Assembly (NCBI GenBank): GCA_026705605.1
Contig: JAPPAK010000006.1
Coordinates: 186,001 to 250,000 of the forward strand
DNA from: Chloroflexota bacterium
Lineage (GTDB): Bacteria; Chloroflexota; Dehalococcoidia; Tepidiformales; Tepidiformaceae
DNA length: 64,000 nucleotides
Reading direction: 5' to 3'
In this document: positions 1 through 8,147 of the stretch, piece after piece
Numbering within the stretch: position 1 is the stretch's first letter
Layout of the letters: the number at the start of each line of letters is the position of its first letter
Notes under the pieces: generated by a model
What the model was told of the DNA's origin: nothing
Seen by the model: the letters and a program-made list of their open reading frames with translations, nothing else
Database searches by the model: none
Translations under genes and position numbers: made by a program

Positions 1-10
1 CGTACGAGTA

Positions 11-916
11 GTGAGCGCCGCCGAGACCACCCCGCAGGCCGTCACCCTCCAGGCCGAAGGAAGCGTCGCCAGGCGCCAGGCCTGGTCCCGCACCTCACGC
101 TGGCTTCTCCTCGCCGCCACCCTCCTCGGCCTCGTCGTCCTCCTCATCCTCGGTATCGACAACGCCATCGTCGGCATCCCTTCGCTCGACTGGGACTTCC
201 TCTCCAACTACCCCTCGCGCTTCGCCGAGCGGGCCGGCATCCGCTCCAGCATCCTCGGCTCCGTCTGGGTGCTCGTCTTCACCGTCATCTTCGCCATCCC
301 CGTGGCCGTGGGCGCCGCCGTCTGGATGGAGGAGTTCGCCCCCCAGAACGCGATTCTCACCACCGTCCGTCTCAATATCGCCAACCTCGCGGGCGTGCCC
401 AGCATCATCTACGGCATCCTCGGCCTGGCCGTGTTCGTGCGGCTCATGGAGCTGGGCCCCAGCATCCTCGCCGGCGCGCTCACCCTCGCCCTCATGATCC
501 TGCCGATGACGGTCATCACCTCCGTCGAGGCGATCAACCAGGTCGCCCCGAGCATCCGCGAGGGCTCCCTCGCCCTCGGCGCCACGCGCTGGCAGACCGT
601 CTGGAACCACGTGCTCCCCGGCGCCATGCCCGGCATCCTGACCGGGACCATCCTCGCCGTCGCCCGCGCCGCCGGCGAGACCGCCGCCCTCATCATGATC
701 GGCGCCTTCACCTTCATCGCCTTCGACCCCTCCCTCAGCTTCGGTGGCCTGCTCGATTCGTTCACCACGCTGCCGATCCAGGTCTACAACTGGACGATTC
801 GCCCCCAGCCCGAGTTCCGCGCGAACGCCGCTGCCGGAATCATCGTCCTCATGGTCGCCGTCATCGGGCTCAACGCCCTCGCGCTCGTGGTTCGCGACCG
901 TCTCCGCCGCAACTGA
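11..916 (+). CDS. pstA: Phosphate ABC transporter permease PstA
   Basis: Inner-membrane permease of the high-affinity phosphate importer PstSCAB, 301 aa. The first ~25 residues are cytoplasmic, followed by six hydrophobic segments. The EAA-type loop that contacts the ATPase is visible ([11 protein letters not shown], then [11 protein letters not shown] and ARAAGETA), which is characteristic of PstA. The GTG start at 11 sits on a TAGTGA sequence, so the upstream gene (probably pstC, outside the window) likely ends right at or overlapping this start. pstB follows after 23 bases and phoU after that, so this is the tail of a pst operon. In other bacteria pst genes are PhoB-regulated; no pho box can be judged because the operon start is off the window. 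Confidence 0.96.
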   Translation: MSAAETTPQAVTLQAEGSVARRQAWSRTSRWLLLAATLLGLVVLLILGIDNAIVGIPSLDWDFLSNYPSRFAERAGIRSSILGSVWVLVFTVIFAIPVAVGAAVWMEEFAPQNAILTTVRLNIANLAGVPSIIYGILGLAVFVRLMELGPSILAGALTLALMILPMTVITSVEAINQVAPSIREGSLALGATRWQTVWNHVLPGAMPGILTGTILAVARAAGETAALIMIGAFTFIAFDPSLSFGGLLDSFTTLPIQVYNWTIRPQPEFRANAAAGIIVLMVAVIGLNALALVVRDRLRRN

Positions 917-939
917 CAGTAGTAGGATGTGAAAGCCAT

Positions 940-1815
940 ATGTCGATCCGTGTTCGCTCAACCGCCCCTACCGACGAAGGCGCCCGCGAGGCCCTGCGCG
1001 GCAAGCCCGCCGTCGAGCACAGGCCCTCCGAGAACGTCGCGAAGCCGGAGGGCGAGCTCGCCTTCTCCATCTCGGATCTGAGCCTCTGGTACAGCGGCAA
1101 ACAGGCCCTGACGCGGGTCGGCCTCGACATTCCCCTTACGAAGGTCACCGCCCTCATCGGGCCCTCCGGCTGTGGTAAGAGCACCCTGATCCGCTGCCTC
1201 AACCGCATGAACGACCTTATTCCCGGCGTCACCATCGAGGGCAACGTCACCTACCGCAACGCCGACATCTACGGCTCGGACGTCGACCCCGTCGAGGTCC
1301 GCCGCCGCATCGGCATGGTCTTCCAGAAGCCCAACCCGTTCCCCAAGTCCATCTACGACAACGTCGCCTTCGGCGCCCGCGTGAACGGCTTCCGCGGCAA
1401 CCTCGACGACCTCGTGGAAAGCTCCCTGAAGCGCGCCGCCCTCTGGGACGAGGTGAAGGACGACCTGAAGAAGTCCGGCCTCGCCCTCTCCGGCGGTCAG
1501 CAGCAGCGCCTCTGCATCGCTCGTGCCCTCGCCAACAACCCCGATGTCATCCTCATGGACGAGCCCTGCTCCGCCCTCGACCCCATCGCCACCCTCAAGA
1601 TCGAGGACCTGATGCGGGAGCTGGCGACCGACTACACGATCGTCGTCGTCACCCACAACATGCAGCAGGCCGCGCGCGTCTCCGACTACACCGCCTTCAT
1701 GCTCACCGACGAGGAAATCACGGGGCAGCTTATCGAGTATGCTCCGACCGAAACGATGTTCACGCAGCCGGCGGATCAGCGCACGGAGGACTACATAAGC
1801 GGGCGTTTCGGCTAG
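940..1815 (+). CDS. pstB: Phosphate ABC transporter ATP-binding protein PstB
   Basis: Cytoplasmic ATPase that powers the PstCA channel, 291 aa. It shows Walker A (GPSGCGKST), the family Q-loop context ([16 protein letters not shown]), the ABC signature LSGGQQQR, Walker B VILMDEP and D-loop SALDP, and the switch His in VVTHNMQQA. The N terminus is about 40 residues longer than usual PstB proteins; an internal start is possible but the ATG at 940 is the first after pstA and follows it closely. It lies between pstA and phoU in the classical order, so all three are probably cotranscribed. Confidence 0.97.
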   Translation: MSIRVRSTAPTDEGAREALRGKPAVEHRPSENVAKPEGELAFSISDLSLWYSGKQALTRVGLDIPLTKVTALIGPSGCGKSTLIRCLNRMNDLIPGVTIEGNVTYRNADIYGSDVDPVEVRRRIGMVFQKPNPFPKSIYDNVAFGARVNGFRGNLDDLVESSLKRAALWDEVKDDLKKSGLALSGGQQQRLCIARALANNPDVILMDEPCSALDPIATLKIEDLMRELATDYTIVVVTHNMQQAARVSDYTAFMLTDEEITGQLIEYAPTETMFTQPADQRTEDYISGRFG

Positions 1816-1829
1816 AAGGGCGGTGCCCC

Positions 1830-2498
1830 ATGGCCCGAGAGCTCTTCCACAAGGAGCTCACCGACCTCCAGGACGATGTCCTCATCCTCGGCTCCATGGC
1901 CGAGAAGGCAGTCGTCGATAGCGTCGAGTCGCTCCGCACCGCGGACTTTGAGTGGTCCCAGCGCATCATCGACGAGGACGCCGCCATCAATAAGAAGCGC
2001 TTCGACATCGAGGAGCGCGCCATCTTCGTCATTGCCTCCCAGCAGCCTATGGCTACCGACCTGCGCGCCGTCATGAGCGCTTTCATGATCACCACCGATA
2101 TCGAGCGCATCGGGGACCACGCCGAGGGCATCGCCCGCATCAACCTGCTCCTCGGCGAAGCCGAGGAGGTGCCCCGCCGCATGGGCTACATCCCCGCCAT
2201 GGCCGACCGCTCCATCGCCATGCTCCGCGACAGCCTCAAGGCCTACGTCGAGCGCAACGTCGACGAAGCCCGCCGCGTCTGCGACGCCGATGACGAAGTC
2301 GACCGCCTCCAGGATGCCGTCTACGAGGAGGCCTTCAGGGGCATGATCGAGAACCCCGACATGATCGAGCGCAACACCTACTACCTCTGGACCGCCCACA
2401 ACCTCGAGCGCATCGCCGACCGCTGCACCAACATCTGCGAGCGCGTCATCTACCTGGTCACCGGGCGCATGGAAGAGATCAACATCTCGAAGTACTAG
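1830..2498 (+). CDS. phoU: Phosphate transport system regulator PhoU
   Basis: PhoU, 222 aa, the usual length. It is an all-helical protein made of two repeated three-helix bundles that dampens PstB activity and PhoR signalling when phosphate is sufficient. The E/DxxxD metal-binding type motifs appear in both halves (for example DIERIGDHAEGIAR at about residues 90-103 and NLERIADRCTNICERV near the C terminus). It starts 14 bases after pstB. It is the last gene of the operon, as the next gene starts 98 bases later with its own probable start region. Confidence 0.96.
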   Translation: MARELFHKELTDLQDDVLILGSMAEKAVVDSVESLRTADFEWSQRIIDEDAAINKKRFDIEERAIFVIASQQPMATDLRAVMSAFMITTDIERIGDHAEGIARINLLLGEAEEVPRRMGYIPAMADRSIAMLRDSLKAYVERNVDEARRVCDADDEVDRLQDAVYEEAFRGMIENPDMIERNTYYLWTAHNLERIADRCTNICERVIYLVTGRMEEINISKY

Positions 2499-2596
2499 CC
2501 CAGGCCCCGTTCAGGCCCCCGCTCCTGCCGGAATGGAGGGCGCTCAGGCTCCCGCTGTCTGAGCGGTCGGCGTAGGGTTCGTGGCGCGAGGCTCGA

Positions 2597-3919
2597 GTGA
2601 ACAGAACGCCGGCACTGCTGACACGCATCACCGATCGGCACCCCTCCCTGCTGTACGCCGACTTCCGGCGCGTCTTCTGGAATGCCTTCTTCGCGTCGGC
2701 GGCGTTCTGGACCTTGCTGCTCGCCCGCGGCTGGCTCGTGCATGAGCTCACCGGGAAGGGCTTCTGGGTCGGGGCGGTCACATTCGCCGGCATGATCCCG
2801 CTGGCTCTCTCCGGGCCGATCGGCGGCGCCCTCGCCGACCGGGTCGACCGGAGGCTGATGGCTATCGCGGCCGACGCGGTCGGCATCCTCGCGGCCGGCG
2901 GCCTGGCCGCACTCACCCTCGCCGGGGTCATCGAGGCATGGCACGTGCTGCTCTTCGCGAGTATCGACGGGGTAGGGCGATCCTTTGGCATGCCCGCCGA
3001 GCAGGCGATCGTCCCGAATGTCGTCCGCGAGGAGCACCTGCTCAACGCCGTCGCGCTCTCCGGCATCACCCGCCACGGTTCTCGCATCGCCGGGCCGCTC
3101 CTCGGGGGCGCGCTGCTCACCACGCTCGGCGCGGGCTCGGTCTTCGTGTTGTCGGGAGTATTCCTCGCGCTCGCGCTCCAGCAGCTCGTGCTGCTCGAAT
3201 ACCGCAGCGCGCCGTTCCCGGGCGGCATCCGGAACGCCATGGCCATTGGCCCCGTGTTGCGCGATGTACGTGAGGGCTTCTTCTACGTTGCGAGCGAGCC
3301 GCGGCTGATCGTCGTGCTCGTGCTCGTCGGCCTCCACTGCGGGGCGACGATGGCGTTCGACTCGATGATGCCTTCGCTCGCGACGTCCGTTGGTGGGGGC
3401 GACGTCACCTACAGCAGCATCATCGTGGGCATCGGAGCAGGCGCGATCGTCGGGACGCTCATCATCTCGATGATCCGGAGCGAACCGGCGCTGGGACGGG
3501 TGTTCTTCCTTGTTGGCATCGGCAGCGGTGTCTCGCTGTTCGTGATCGGTATCGCCGCCACGCCGCACATCGCCGTCACCGGCGGTGTGCTCGCCGGGGC
3601 GACCCAGGCGAGCTTCATGGCCGTATCGGTGGTATTCGTGCAGCGCGTCACGCCCGACGAATTCCGTGCTCGGGTGATGTCCCTGTACATCATGCTCGCC
3701 GCCGGACTGATGGCTTCCGTGAACTATGGATTCGGGTGGCTCTCGGACGAAACCGGCGTACGCCCCCTGCTGATCGTGGCTGGCGCGCTCTGGTGCGTCG
3801 GCTTCGCCGCCGCCGCCATGCTGCTGCCCGAGGTCCGCTCGCTTGTCCGCAGGGGGAACTTCCGCGAGACCCTGGCGGTGGACGCAACCGATGCCGGCTT
3901 GCGTGCCACGTCGAAGTAG
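2597..3919 (+). CDS. MFS transporter, DHA3 / EntS-like exporter family
   Basis: Major facilitator superfamily membrane protein of 440 aa with about twelve hydrophobic segments. After a short cytoplasmic N terminus it carries the loop 2-3 motif GGALADRVDRR (MFS motif A, G-x-L-a-D-r-x-x-R-r type) near residue 76. The overall layout resembles the drug/siderophore efflux DHA3 (MFS_3, EntS-like) group. The substrate cannot be told from sequence. It starts at a GTG codon; no strong Shine-Dalgarno sequence is seen. It is unlinked in function to phoU before it or rplK after it. A short hairpin between it and rplK may end its transcript. Confidence 0.85.
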   Translation: MNRTPALLTRITDRHPSLLYADFRRVFWNAFFASAAFWTLLLARGWLVHELTGKGFWVGAVTFAGMIPLALSGPIGGALADRVDRRLMAIAADAVGILAAGGLAALTLAGVIEAWHVLLFASIDGVGRSFGMPAEQAIVPNVVREEHLLNAVALSGITRHGSRIAGPLLGGALLTTLGAGSVFVLSGVFLALALQQLVLLEYRSAPFPGGIRNAMAIGPVLRDVREGFFYVASEPRLIVVLVLVGLHCGATMAFDSMMPSLATSVGGGDVTYSSIIVGIGAGAIVGTLIISMIRSEPALGRVFFLVGIGSGVSLFVIGIAATPHIAVTGGVLAGATQASFMAVSVVFVQRVTPDEFRARVMSLYIMLAAGLMASVNYGFGWLSDETGVRPLLIVAGALWCVGFAAAAMLLPEVRSLVRRGNFRETLAVDATDAGLRATSK

Positions 3920-3969
3920 GAGCGAGCAGGCCGCGTTGCCCGTGCGGGCGCGCTGGCTGATACTGAACG

Positions 3970-3989
3970 AGCCCGCCGTATGGCGGGCT
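3970..3989 (+). other. Hairpin upstream of rplK
   Basis: Perfect 8-base-pair inverted repeat (AGCCCGCC, loop GTAT, GGCGGGCT) between the MFS gene and rplK. It lacks a T tract. It could be part of the rplK-rplA leader, where L1 or L11 autoregulation usually acts, or a factor-dependent end for the MFS transcript. An ATG inside its loop region is in frame with rplK but would add 22 unusual residues, so it is not taken as the start. Confidence 0.4.
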
Positions 3990-4045
3990 ATCCGTCTGCG
4001 AGCCGCGGCGCGACCGCGGGCAGCGACCAGAGAGAACCGACAGGC

Positions 4046-4471
4046 ATGGCGAAGAAAGTCCGCGCAGTCCTCACGCTCCAGATCGAGGCCGGGAAGGCGA
4101 ATCCCGCGCCCCCCATTGGCCCCGCGCTCGGCCAGCACGGCGCCAACATCATGGAGTTCTGCAAGGAGTACAACTCCCGCACGCAATCCCAGGCCGGGAA
4201 CATCATCCCCGCCCAGCTCACCATCTTCGAGGACCGTTCCTTCAGCTTCGTCCTCAAGACGCCTCCCGCCGCCGACCTCCTGCGCAAGGCTGCAGGCGTC
4301 GAGAAGGGCGCCGGCGCCTCCAAGATCGAGAAGGCCGGCGCCGTCACCTCAGCCGACATCCGCCGCATCGCCGAGACGAAAATGCCCGACCTCAACGCCA
4401 ACGACATCGAAGGCGCGATGAACATCATCGCCGGGACCGCCCGCAGCATGGGCATCGACGTCGAAGACTAG
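4046..4471 (+). CDS. rplK: 50S ribosomal protein L11
   Basis: Ribosomal protein L11, 141 aa, the standard length, part of the GTPase-associated centre of the large subunit. The typical start [12 protein letters not shown], the N-terminal domain with [17 protein letters not shown], and the RNA-binding C-terminal domain ending in [11 protein letters not shown] are all present. The ATG at 4046 gives the canonical N terminus; a longer reading frame starting at 3980 is rejected. rplA follows after 20 bases. The usual upstream partners secE-nusG are absent; an MFS exporter is there instead. Confidence 0.98.
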   Translation: MAKKVRAVLTLQIEAGKANPAPPIGPALGQHGANIMEFCKEYNSRTQSQAGNIIPAQLTIFEDRSFSFVLKTPPAADLLRKAAGVEKGAGASKIEKAGAVTSADIRRIAETKMPDLNANDIEGAMNIIAGTARSMGIDVED

Positions 4472-4491
4472 CCCGGAGACCGGAGAACCCC

Positions 4492-5199
4492 ATGAAGCGT
4501 GGCAAGCGGTTCACCACCGCCACCGAGAAGATCAAGAGCGACGAGAAGTACTCCCCCGAGGAGGCCATCGGCCTCGTCCGGGAGACCGCGACCGCGAAGT
4601 TCGACGAGACCATCGAGATGCACATCCTCACGGGCCTCGACCCGCGCCATGCCGAACAGCAGATCCGCGGCAGCACCGTCCTCCCCCACGGCCTCGGCAA
4701 GGAAGTGCGCATCGCCGTCTTCACCGAGGGCGAGCCCGCCCGCGAGGCCCAGGAAGCCGGAGCCGACATCGTCGGCGGCGACGACCTCATCGAGCAGGTC
4801 CAGGACGGCTTCACGGACTTCGATACCGCCATCGCCACCCGCGAGATGATGGGCAAGGTCGGCCGCCTCGGCCGCATCCTCGGTCCCCGCGGCCTCATGC
4901 CCAACCCCCGCGCCGGCACCGTCGTCGCCCCTGAGGACATCGCCCGCACCGTCACCGAGGCGAAGCGCGGACGCGTCGAGTTTCGCCTCGACCGGCTTGC
5001 CAACATCCACGTGCCCCTCGGCAAGGCCTCATTCGAGGCCGACAAGCTGCAGGACAACATGGCCACCTTCATCGAGGCCATCAACGAGGCCCGCCCCGAC
5101 GTGAAGGGCGCCTTCATCCGCTCGGTCACCATCACCAGCACCATGGGCCCCGCCATCCCCGTCGATGTGAACCAGGCGATGGCCCTCAAGCCCGCCTGA
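4492..5199 (+). CDS. rplA: 50S ribosomal protein L1
   Basis: Ribosomal protein L1, 235 aa, normal length; it binds 23S rRNA at the L1 stalk and in many bacteria represses its own mRNA. The signature GPRGLMPNPRAGTV is present around residues 128-141, and the C-terminal region with TITSTMGPAIPVD is complete. Preceded by a good ribosome-binding sequence (GGAGACCGGAGAA). The two-gene rplK-rplA transcript is not followed by rplJ-rplL as in most bacteria; that pair lies at 10710-11681 on the other strand. Confidence 0.98.
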   Translation: MKRGKRFTTATEKIKSDEKYSPEEAIGLVRETATAKFDETIEMHILTGLDPRHAEQQIRGSTVLPHGLGKEVRIAVFTEGEPAREAQEAGADIVGGDDLIEQVQDGFTDFDTAIATREMMGKVGRLGRILGPRGLMPNPRAGTVVAPEDIARTVTEAKRGRVEFRLDRLANIHVPLGKASFEADKLQDNMATFIEAINEARPDVKGAFIRSVTITSTMGPAIPVDVNQAMALKPA

Positions 5200-5225
5200 G
5201 CGACACGCGCCTCCCGACCCCCTCG

Positions 5226-5247
5226 TCCGGCTCCCCAGGGAGCCGGA
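5226..5247 (+). terminator. Hairpin after rplA, probable transcript end
   Basis: Perfect 9-base-pair stem (TCCGGCTCC, loop CCAG, GGAGCCGGA) 27 bases after the rplA stop. It has no U tract, so it may be a processing or factor-dependent end rather than a classical intrinsic terminator. Confidence 0.5.
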
Positions 5248-5306
5248 TGCGAGTTAACGGCCGTTCCCCAAGCCGCTACCATTCCCCCGACAGCAGGAGG
5301 TCCGCC

Positions 5307-5870
5307 ATGCCTCGACTCGACGACTCCGGCGCCGGCTTTGCCGGCGTCTACAGCCAGCACCGCGAGCTCTGGGAAGCCTTCCAGGTGCAGTGGGGCACCC
5401 TCTGGGAGTACGGCTCCCTCGAGCCCCGCATCCGCGACCTCATTCGCATCAAGTCCGCCACCCTCCACGATTGCGACTTCTGAGCGCCCGCTCGCACTGC
5501 TGCGGCGCAGCAGGACGGCATGGACGAAGGCATGATCGCGGCCATCCACGATCCTGAAACCTCCGACCTCGAACCCCGCGTGAAGCTCGCCATGACGTTC
5601 GTCGAGCGCTGGGTGCGCGACGACGCCCGCTCCATCGACGACGGCTTCTTCGCCGAACTCCGCGAGCACTTCAGCGAGCGCGAGCTGCTCGAACTGGCCA
5701 TCACCACCGGCACCGTCGAGCTCTCCCACAAGTTCAACACCGCCTTCGGCGTCATCCCCCGCCACGAGGGCGACACCTACGAGGTCGGCACGCCCAGCGC
5801 CCCGCAGTACATGCGCGACCACCTCGCCTCGCTTGGCATCGAGCCACCCCCCGCGACGGCGGATCGCTGA
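5307..5870 (+). CDS. AhpD-like (carboxymuconolactone decarboxylase family) selenoprotein, TGA codon 59 read as Sec
   Basis: AhpD/CMD-family protein of 187 aa if TGA 5481-5483 is decoded as selenocysteine. The part before the TGA ends ...IRDLIRIKSATLHDCDF, the exact sequence before the second Cys of the family CxxC redox motif. The same frame continues after the TGA as APARTAAAQQDGMDEGMI and runs 129 codons to TGA 5868 with typical CMD helices (LELAITTGTVELSHKFNTAF). The motif is therefore C56-D-F-U59. The ATG at 5307 has a strong CAGGAGG site six bases upstream. A SECIS-like hairpin follows the TGA directly. The acyl-CoA synthetase gene begins one base after the stop. The likely role is thiol/selenol peroxide or disulfide chemistry; the substrate is unknown. 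Alternative: a pseudogene with a nonsense mutation, made unlikely by a second gene of the same design at 40716-41225. Confidence 0.85.
5481..5513 (+). promoter_or_regulatory. Bacterial SECIS-like element after in-frame TGA
   Basis: Starts with the TGA codon (5481-5483). A perfect 7-base-pair stem CTGCTGC/GCAGCAG (5497-5503 and 5507-5513) closes a GGC loop. The first loop G is 21 bases after the TGA, within the range known for bacterial SelB-binding SECIS hairpins, which need G-U or G-G in the apical loop. The second TGA-containing gene in this window has the same loop distance. Confidence 0.75.
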
Positions 5871-5871
5871 C

Positions 5872-7374
5872 GTGCCAGCGGCGGCGACGGTCCCCGAGCT
5901 GCTCGCCGCCGGCGCCGCCGATGCGGTCGCCGTGCAGGGCGCCGGCGGTCGCGACGCCACCTACGCCGACCTGCGCGCCACCGTCGATGCCCTCGCCGGT
6001 CAGCTGCGCGGCGCCGGCATCTCCGCCAACGAACGCGTCGCCCTCGTGCTCCCCAACGGTCCCGGCATGGCCGCCGCCTTCCTCGCCGCCGCCACCGCCG
6101 GGACCGCCGCCCCCCTCAACCCCCGCTACCGCGAGGAGGAGCTGAGCCTCTCCTTCCAGGAGCTCGGCGTCCGCGTCGTCGTAGCCGCCGCCGACGCGGA
6201 CGAGATCCCCGCCGTCCCCGGCGTCCGCCGCCTCGACCTGCAGGGCGACGGCCTCGACCTCACCCTCACCGAGAACGGCGAGCCCGTCCCCGCCACCACC
6301 GGCCCGCCCCCCTCCCCCGACGATGTTGCCCTTGTCCTCCAGACCTCCGGAACCACCTCCCGCCCCAAGACGGTGCCGCTCACCCACGCGAACCTCGCCG
6401 TCTCCGCCGCCAACATCGCCGAGTCCCTCGCCCTCACCGCCGCCGACCGCTGCCTGATGGTGATGCCCCTCTTCCACATCCACGGACTCATCGCCGGGCT
6501 GCTTGCGCCCTTCTCAGCCGGCGGCGCCATCGCCTGCCCCGGCGACTTCAACGCCTTCCGCTTCTTCGAGTGGCTCGATGCGTTCGAGCCCAGCTGGTAC
6601 ACGGCCGTCCCCACGATGCACCAGCTCATCCTCTCCCGCGCCTCGCGCCACGCCGAGACGCTCGTGCGTACAAACCTGCGCTTCGTCCGCTCCTCCTCCG
6701 CCCCCCTCCCGCCGGTTGTCCTCGAACGCATCGAGGAGACGTTCGGCGCGCCCATGATCGAGGCCTACGGCATGACCGAGGCGACCCACCAGATGGCCGC
6801 CCAGCCCCTCCCGCCCGGACTGCGCAAGCCCGGCTCCGTGGGCCGCGCCACCGGTGTCGACCTCGCCATCCTCGACCCCGCCGGCGACCTCCTGCCCCTT
6901 GGCGAGCGCGGCGAGGTCTCCATTCGCGGCGCCAGCGTCACCGCCGGCTACGAGGCCAAACCCGAGGCCAACGCGGACGCCTTCACAGACGCCGGCTGGT
7001 TCCGCACCGGCGACGAGGGGTACCTCGACGCCGACGGCTACCTCTTCCTTACCGGCCGCCTCAAGGAGCTCATCAACCGCGGCGGCGAGAAGGTCGCCCC
7101 CCGCGAGGTCGAGGAGGTCATCCTCCGCCACCCCGCCGTGCGCCAGGCCGTCTGCTTCGCCCTTCCCCACGCTACTCTCGGCGAGGACGTGGCCGCCGCC
7201 GTCATCCGCAACGACGGCGCCGAGCTCGCCGAGGCCGCCGTCCGCGACCTCTGCGGCGAGCACCTCGCTCCCTTCAAGGTCCCCCGCACGGTCATCTTCG
7301 TCGACGAGATCCCGGTCGGCCCCACGGGCAAGCTCCAGCGCATCGGTCTCGCCGAGCGCCTCGGCCTCGCCTGA
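5872..7374 (+). CDS. Acyl-CoA synthetase (AMP-binding, ANL superfamily)
   Basis: Adenylate-forming acid:CoA ligase, 500 aa, cytoplasmic. The P-loop-like motif LQTSGTTSRPKTVPLTH is near residue 158, the A5 motif YGMTEATH near 300, A7 GWFRTGDEGYLDADGY near 378, the hinge GRLKELINRGGEKV near 398, and the C-terminal lysine motif PTGKLQR near 484. The arrangement resembles the AAE3/Pcs60 oxalate- or short-chain-acid CoA ligase group, but the substrate is not certain. The chosen start is GTG 5872, one base after the AhpD-like gene; an ATG at 5833 lies inside that gene. It is probably cotranscribed with the selenoprotein gene. Confidence 0.88.
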   Translation: MPAAATVPELLAAGAADAVAVQGAGGRDATYADLRATVDALAGQLRGAGISANERVALVLPNGPGMAAAFLAAATAGTAAPLNPRYREEELSLSFQELGVRVVVAAADADEIPAVPGVRRLDLQGDGLDLTLTENGEPVPATTGPPPSPDDVALVLQTSGTTSRPKTVPLTHANLAVSAANIAESLALTAADRCLMVMPLFHIHGLIAGLLAPFSAGGAIACPGDFNAFRFFEWLDAFEPSWYTAVPTMHQLILSRASRHAETLVRTNLRFVRSSSAPLPPVVLERIEETFGAPMIEAYGMTEATHQMAAQPLPPGLRKPGSVGRATGVDLAILDPAGDLLPLGERGEVSIRGASVTAGYEAKPEANADAFTDAGWFRTGDEGYLDADGYLFLTGRLKELINRGGEKVAPREVEEVILRHPAVRQAVCFALPHATLGEDVAAAVIRNDGAELAEAAVRDLCGEHLAPFKVPRTVIFVDEIPVGPTGKLQRIGLAERLGLA

Positions 7375-7423
7375 ATCCCGGCGAGAGATGGGAATCCGCC
7401 TCCGTTTCTGCTAAAGTCCTCAT

Positions 7424-7690
7424 GTGGCAAGCGTGGCCCGAAGCAAGGAAGTAATAGTCATCGCCCCCGACCTGCGGGAGAAGTTCGGCTGGGGCGAAGA
7501 AGGCGACATCATCGAAGTCGAATGCGATGGCGAGATGGTGTCCTTCCTCCTGCCCCCGGTGCACAACGAGTCGCTTGCCGGAAGCCTTGCGCCTTACACC
7601 AACGTGACGCTTTCAGAGGACGAGTGGGACGAGGCGCGCGGGCGCGCATGGAGTGAAGCGACGGCCAACGAGGTCCCACCGCCCAAGTGA
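7424..7690 (+). CDS. Antitoxin of a VapBC-type pair (AbrB-like)
   Basis: Small acidic protein of 88 aa with a short beta-rich N-terminal half (KEVIVIAPDLREKFGWGEEGDIIEV) that looks like a swapped-hairpin AbrB/MazE DNA-binding fold, and a C-terminal segment that would bind the toxin. It overlaps the PIN-domain gene by four bases (GTGA), the usual antitoxin-first order. A TAAAGT sequence at 7412-7417 sits about seven bases before the GTG, so the message may be leaderless; no Shine-Dalgarno site is seen. Assignment rests mostly on context. Confidence 0.65.
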   Translation: MASVARSKEVIVIAPDLREKFGWGEEGDIIEVECDGEMVSFLLPPVHNESLAGSLAPYTNVTLSEDEWDEARGRAWSEATANEVPPPK

Positions 7691-8085
7691 ACGCCCTGCT
7701 GGACACGTCGGTCGTCGTCCGCTACTTCATGCAAGACCAGCCCCACCTGGGTGCGGCCAGTACGCGAGTCGTCGAGAGCGAAGACCACCTCCTCGTCAGC
7801 GAGGTGGCGATTGCCGAGGTAGCCCACGTCCTCATGTCCACCTACCGGGTGCCGCGTGAGTTGGTAGTCGATCAGCTCGTCGCGTTCCTCCGCCGGGACA
7901 ACGTCGGCACGCTCAACATCCCGAAGGATCTTGTCCTCGGGGCTCTGGCAAAGTGCCGGCCCTCGGGACGCGTATCGATTCCCGATGCGCTGATCTGGGC
8001 CGCTGCCCGTGGAGAGCGTGTTCCGGTCTACACCTTCGACCGCCGCTTCCCCACCGAGGGCGTTACGGTCCTGTCGCCTCAATAG
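7687..8085 (+). CDS. PIN-domain toxin (VapC-like ribonuclease)
   Basis: PIN-fold nuclease of 132 aa, likely an RNase that cleaves tRNA or rRNA when the antitoxin is lost. The acidic active-site residues are in the expected places: LLDTSVVVRYF at the N terminus, the EVAIAEVAHVL glutamate near residue 42, IPDALIWAAA near residue 98, and YTFDRRF near residue 115. It starts with GTG inside the stop of the upstream antitoxin gene, so the two are translationally coupled. Confidence 0.85.
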   Translation: MNALLDTSVVVRYFMQDQPHLGAASTRVVESEDHLLVSEVAIAEVAHVLMSTYRVPRELVVDQLVAFLRRDNVGTLNIPKDLVLGALAKCRPSGRVSIPDALIWAAARGERVPVYTFDRRFPTEGVTVLSPQ

Positions 8086-8147
8086 CTGCCACCCTCCCGA
8101 CGGCCCCCTCCTATAATCCCTGCCACCTCAACCCCCGGAGTGCACCC

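Noticed and set aside
2495-4186. Long open frame on the minus strand opposite the MFS gene
   Set aside because: It has no recognisable domain and an Arg/Glu/His-rich composition typical of antisense frames in GC-rich genes.
5481-5483. Nonsense mutation making the AhpD-like gene a pseudogene
   Set aside because: Codon bias and family motifs continue on both sides, a SECIS-like hairpin follows, and an independent gene at 40716-41225 has the same arrangement.
8112-8117. Promoter TATAAT before the enoyl-CoA hydratase
   Set aside because: No -35 hexamer at a normal distance, so it is mentioned only as a possibility under the gene.
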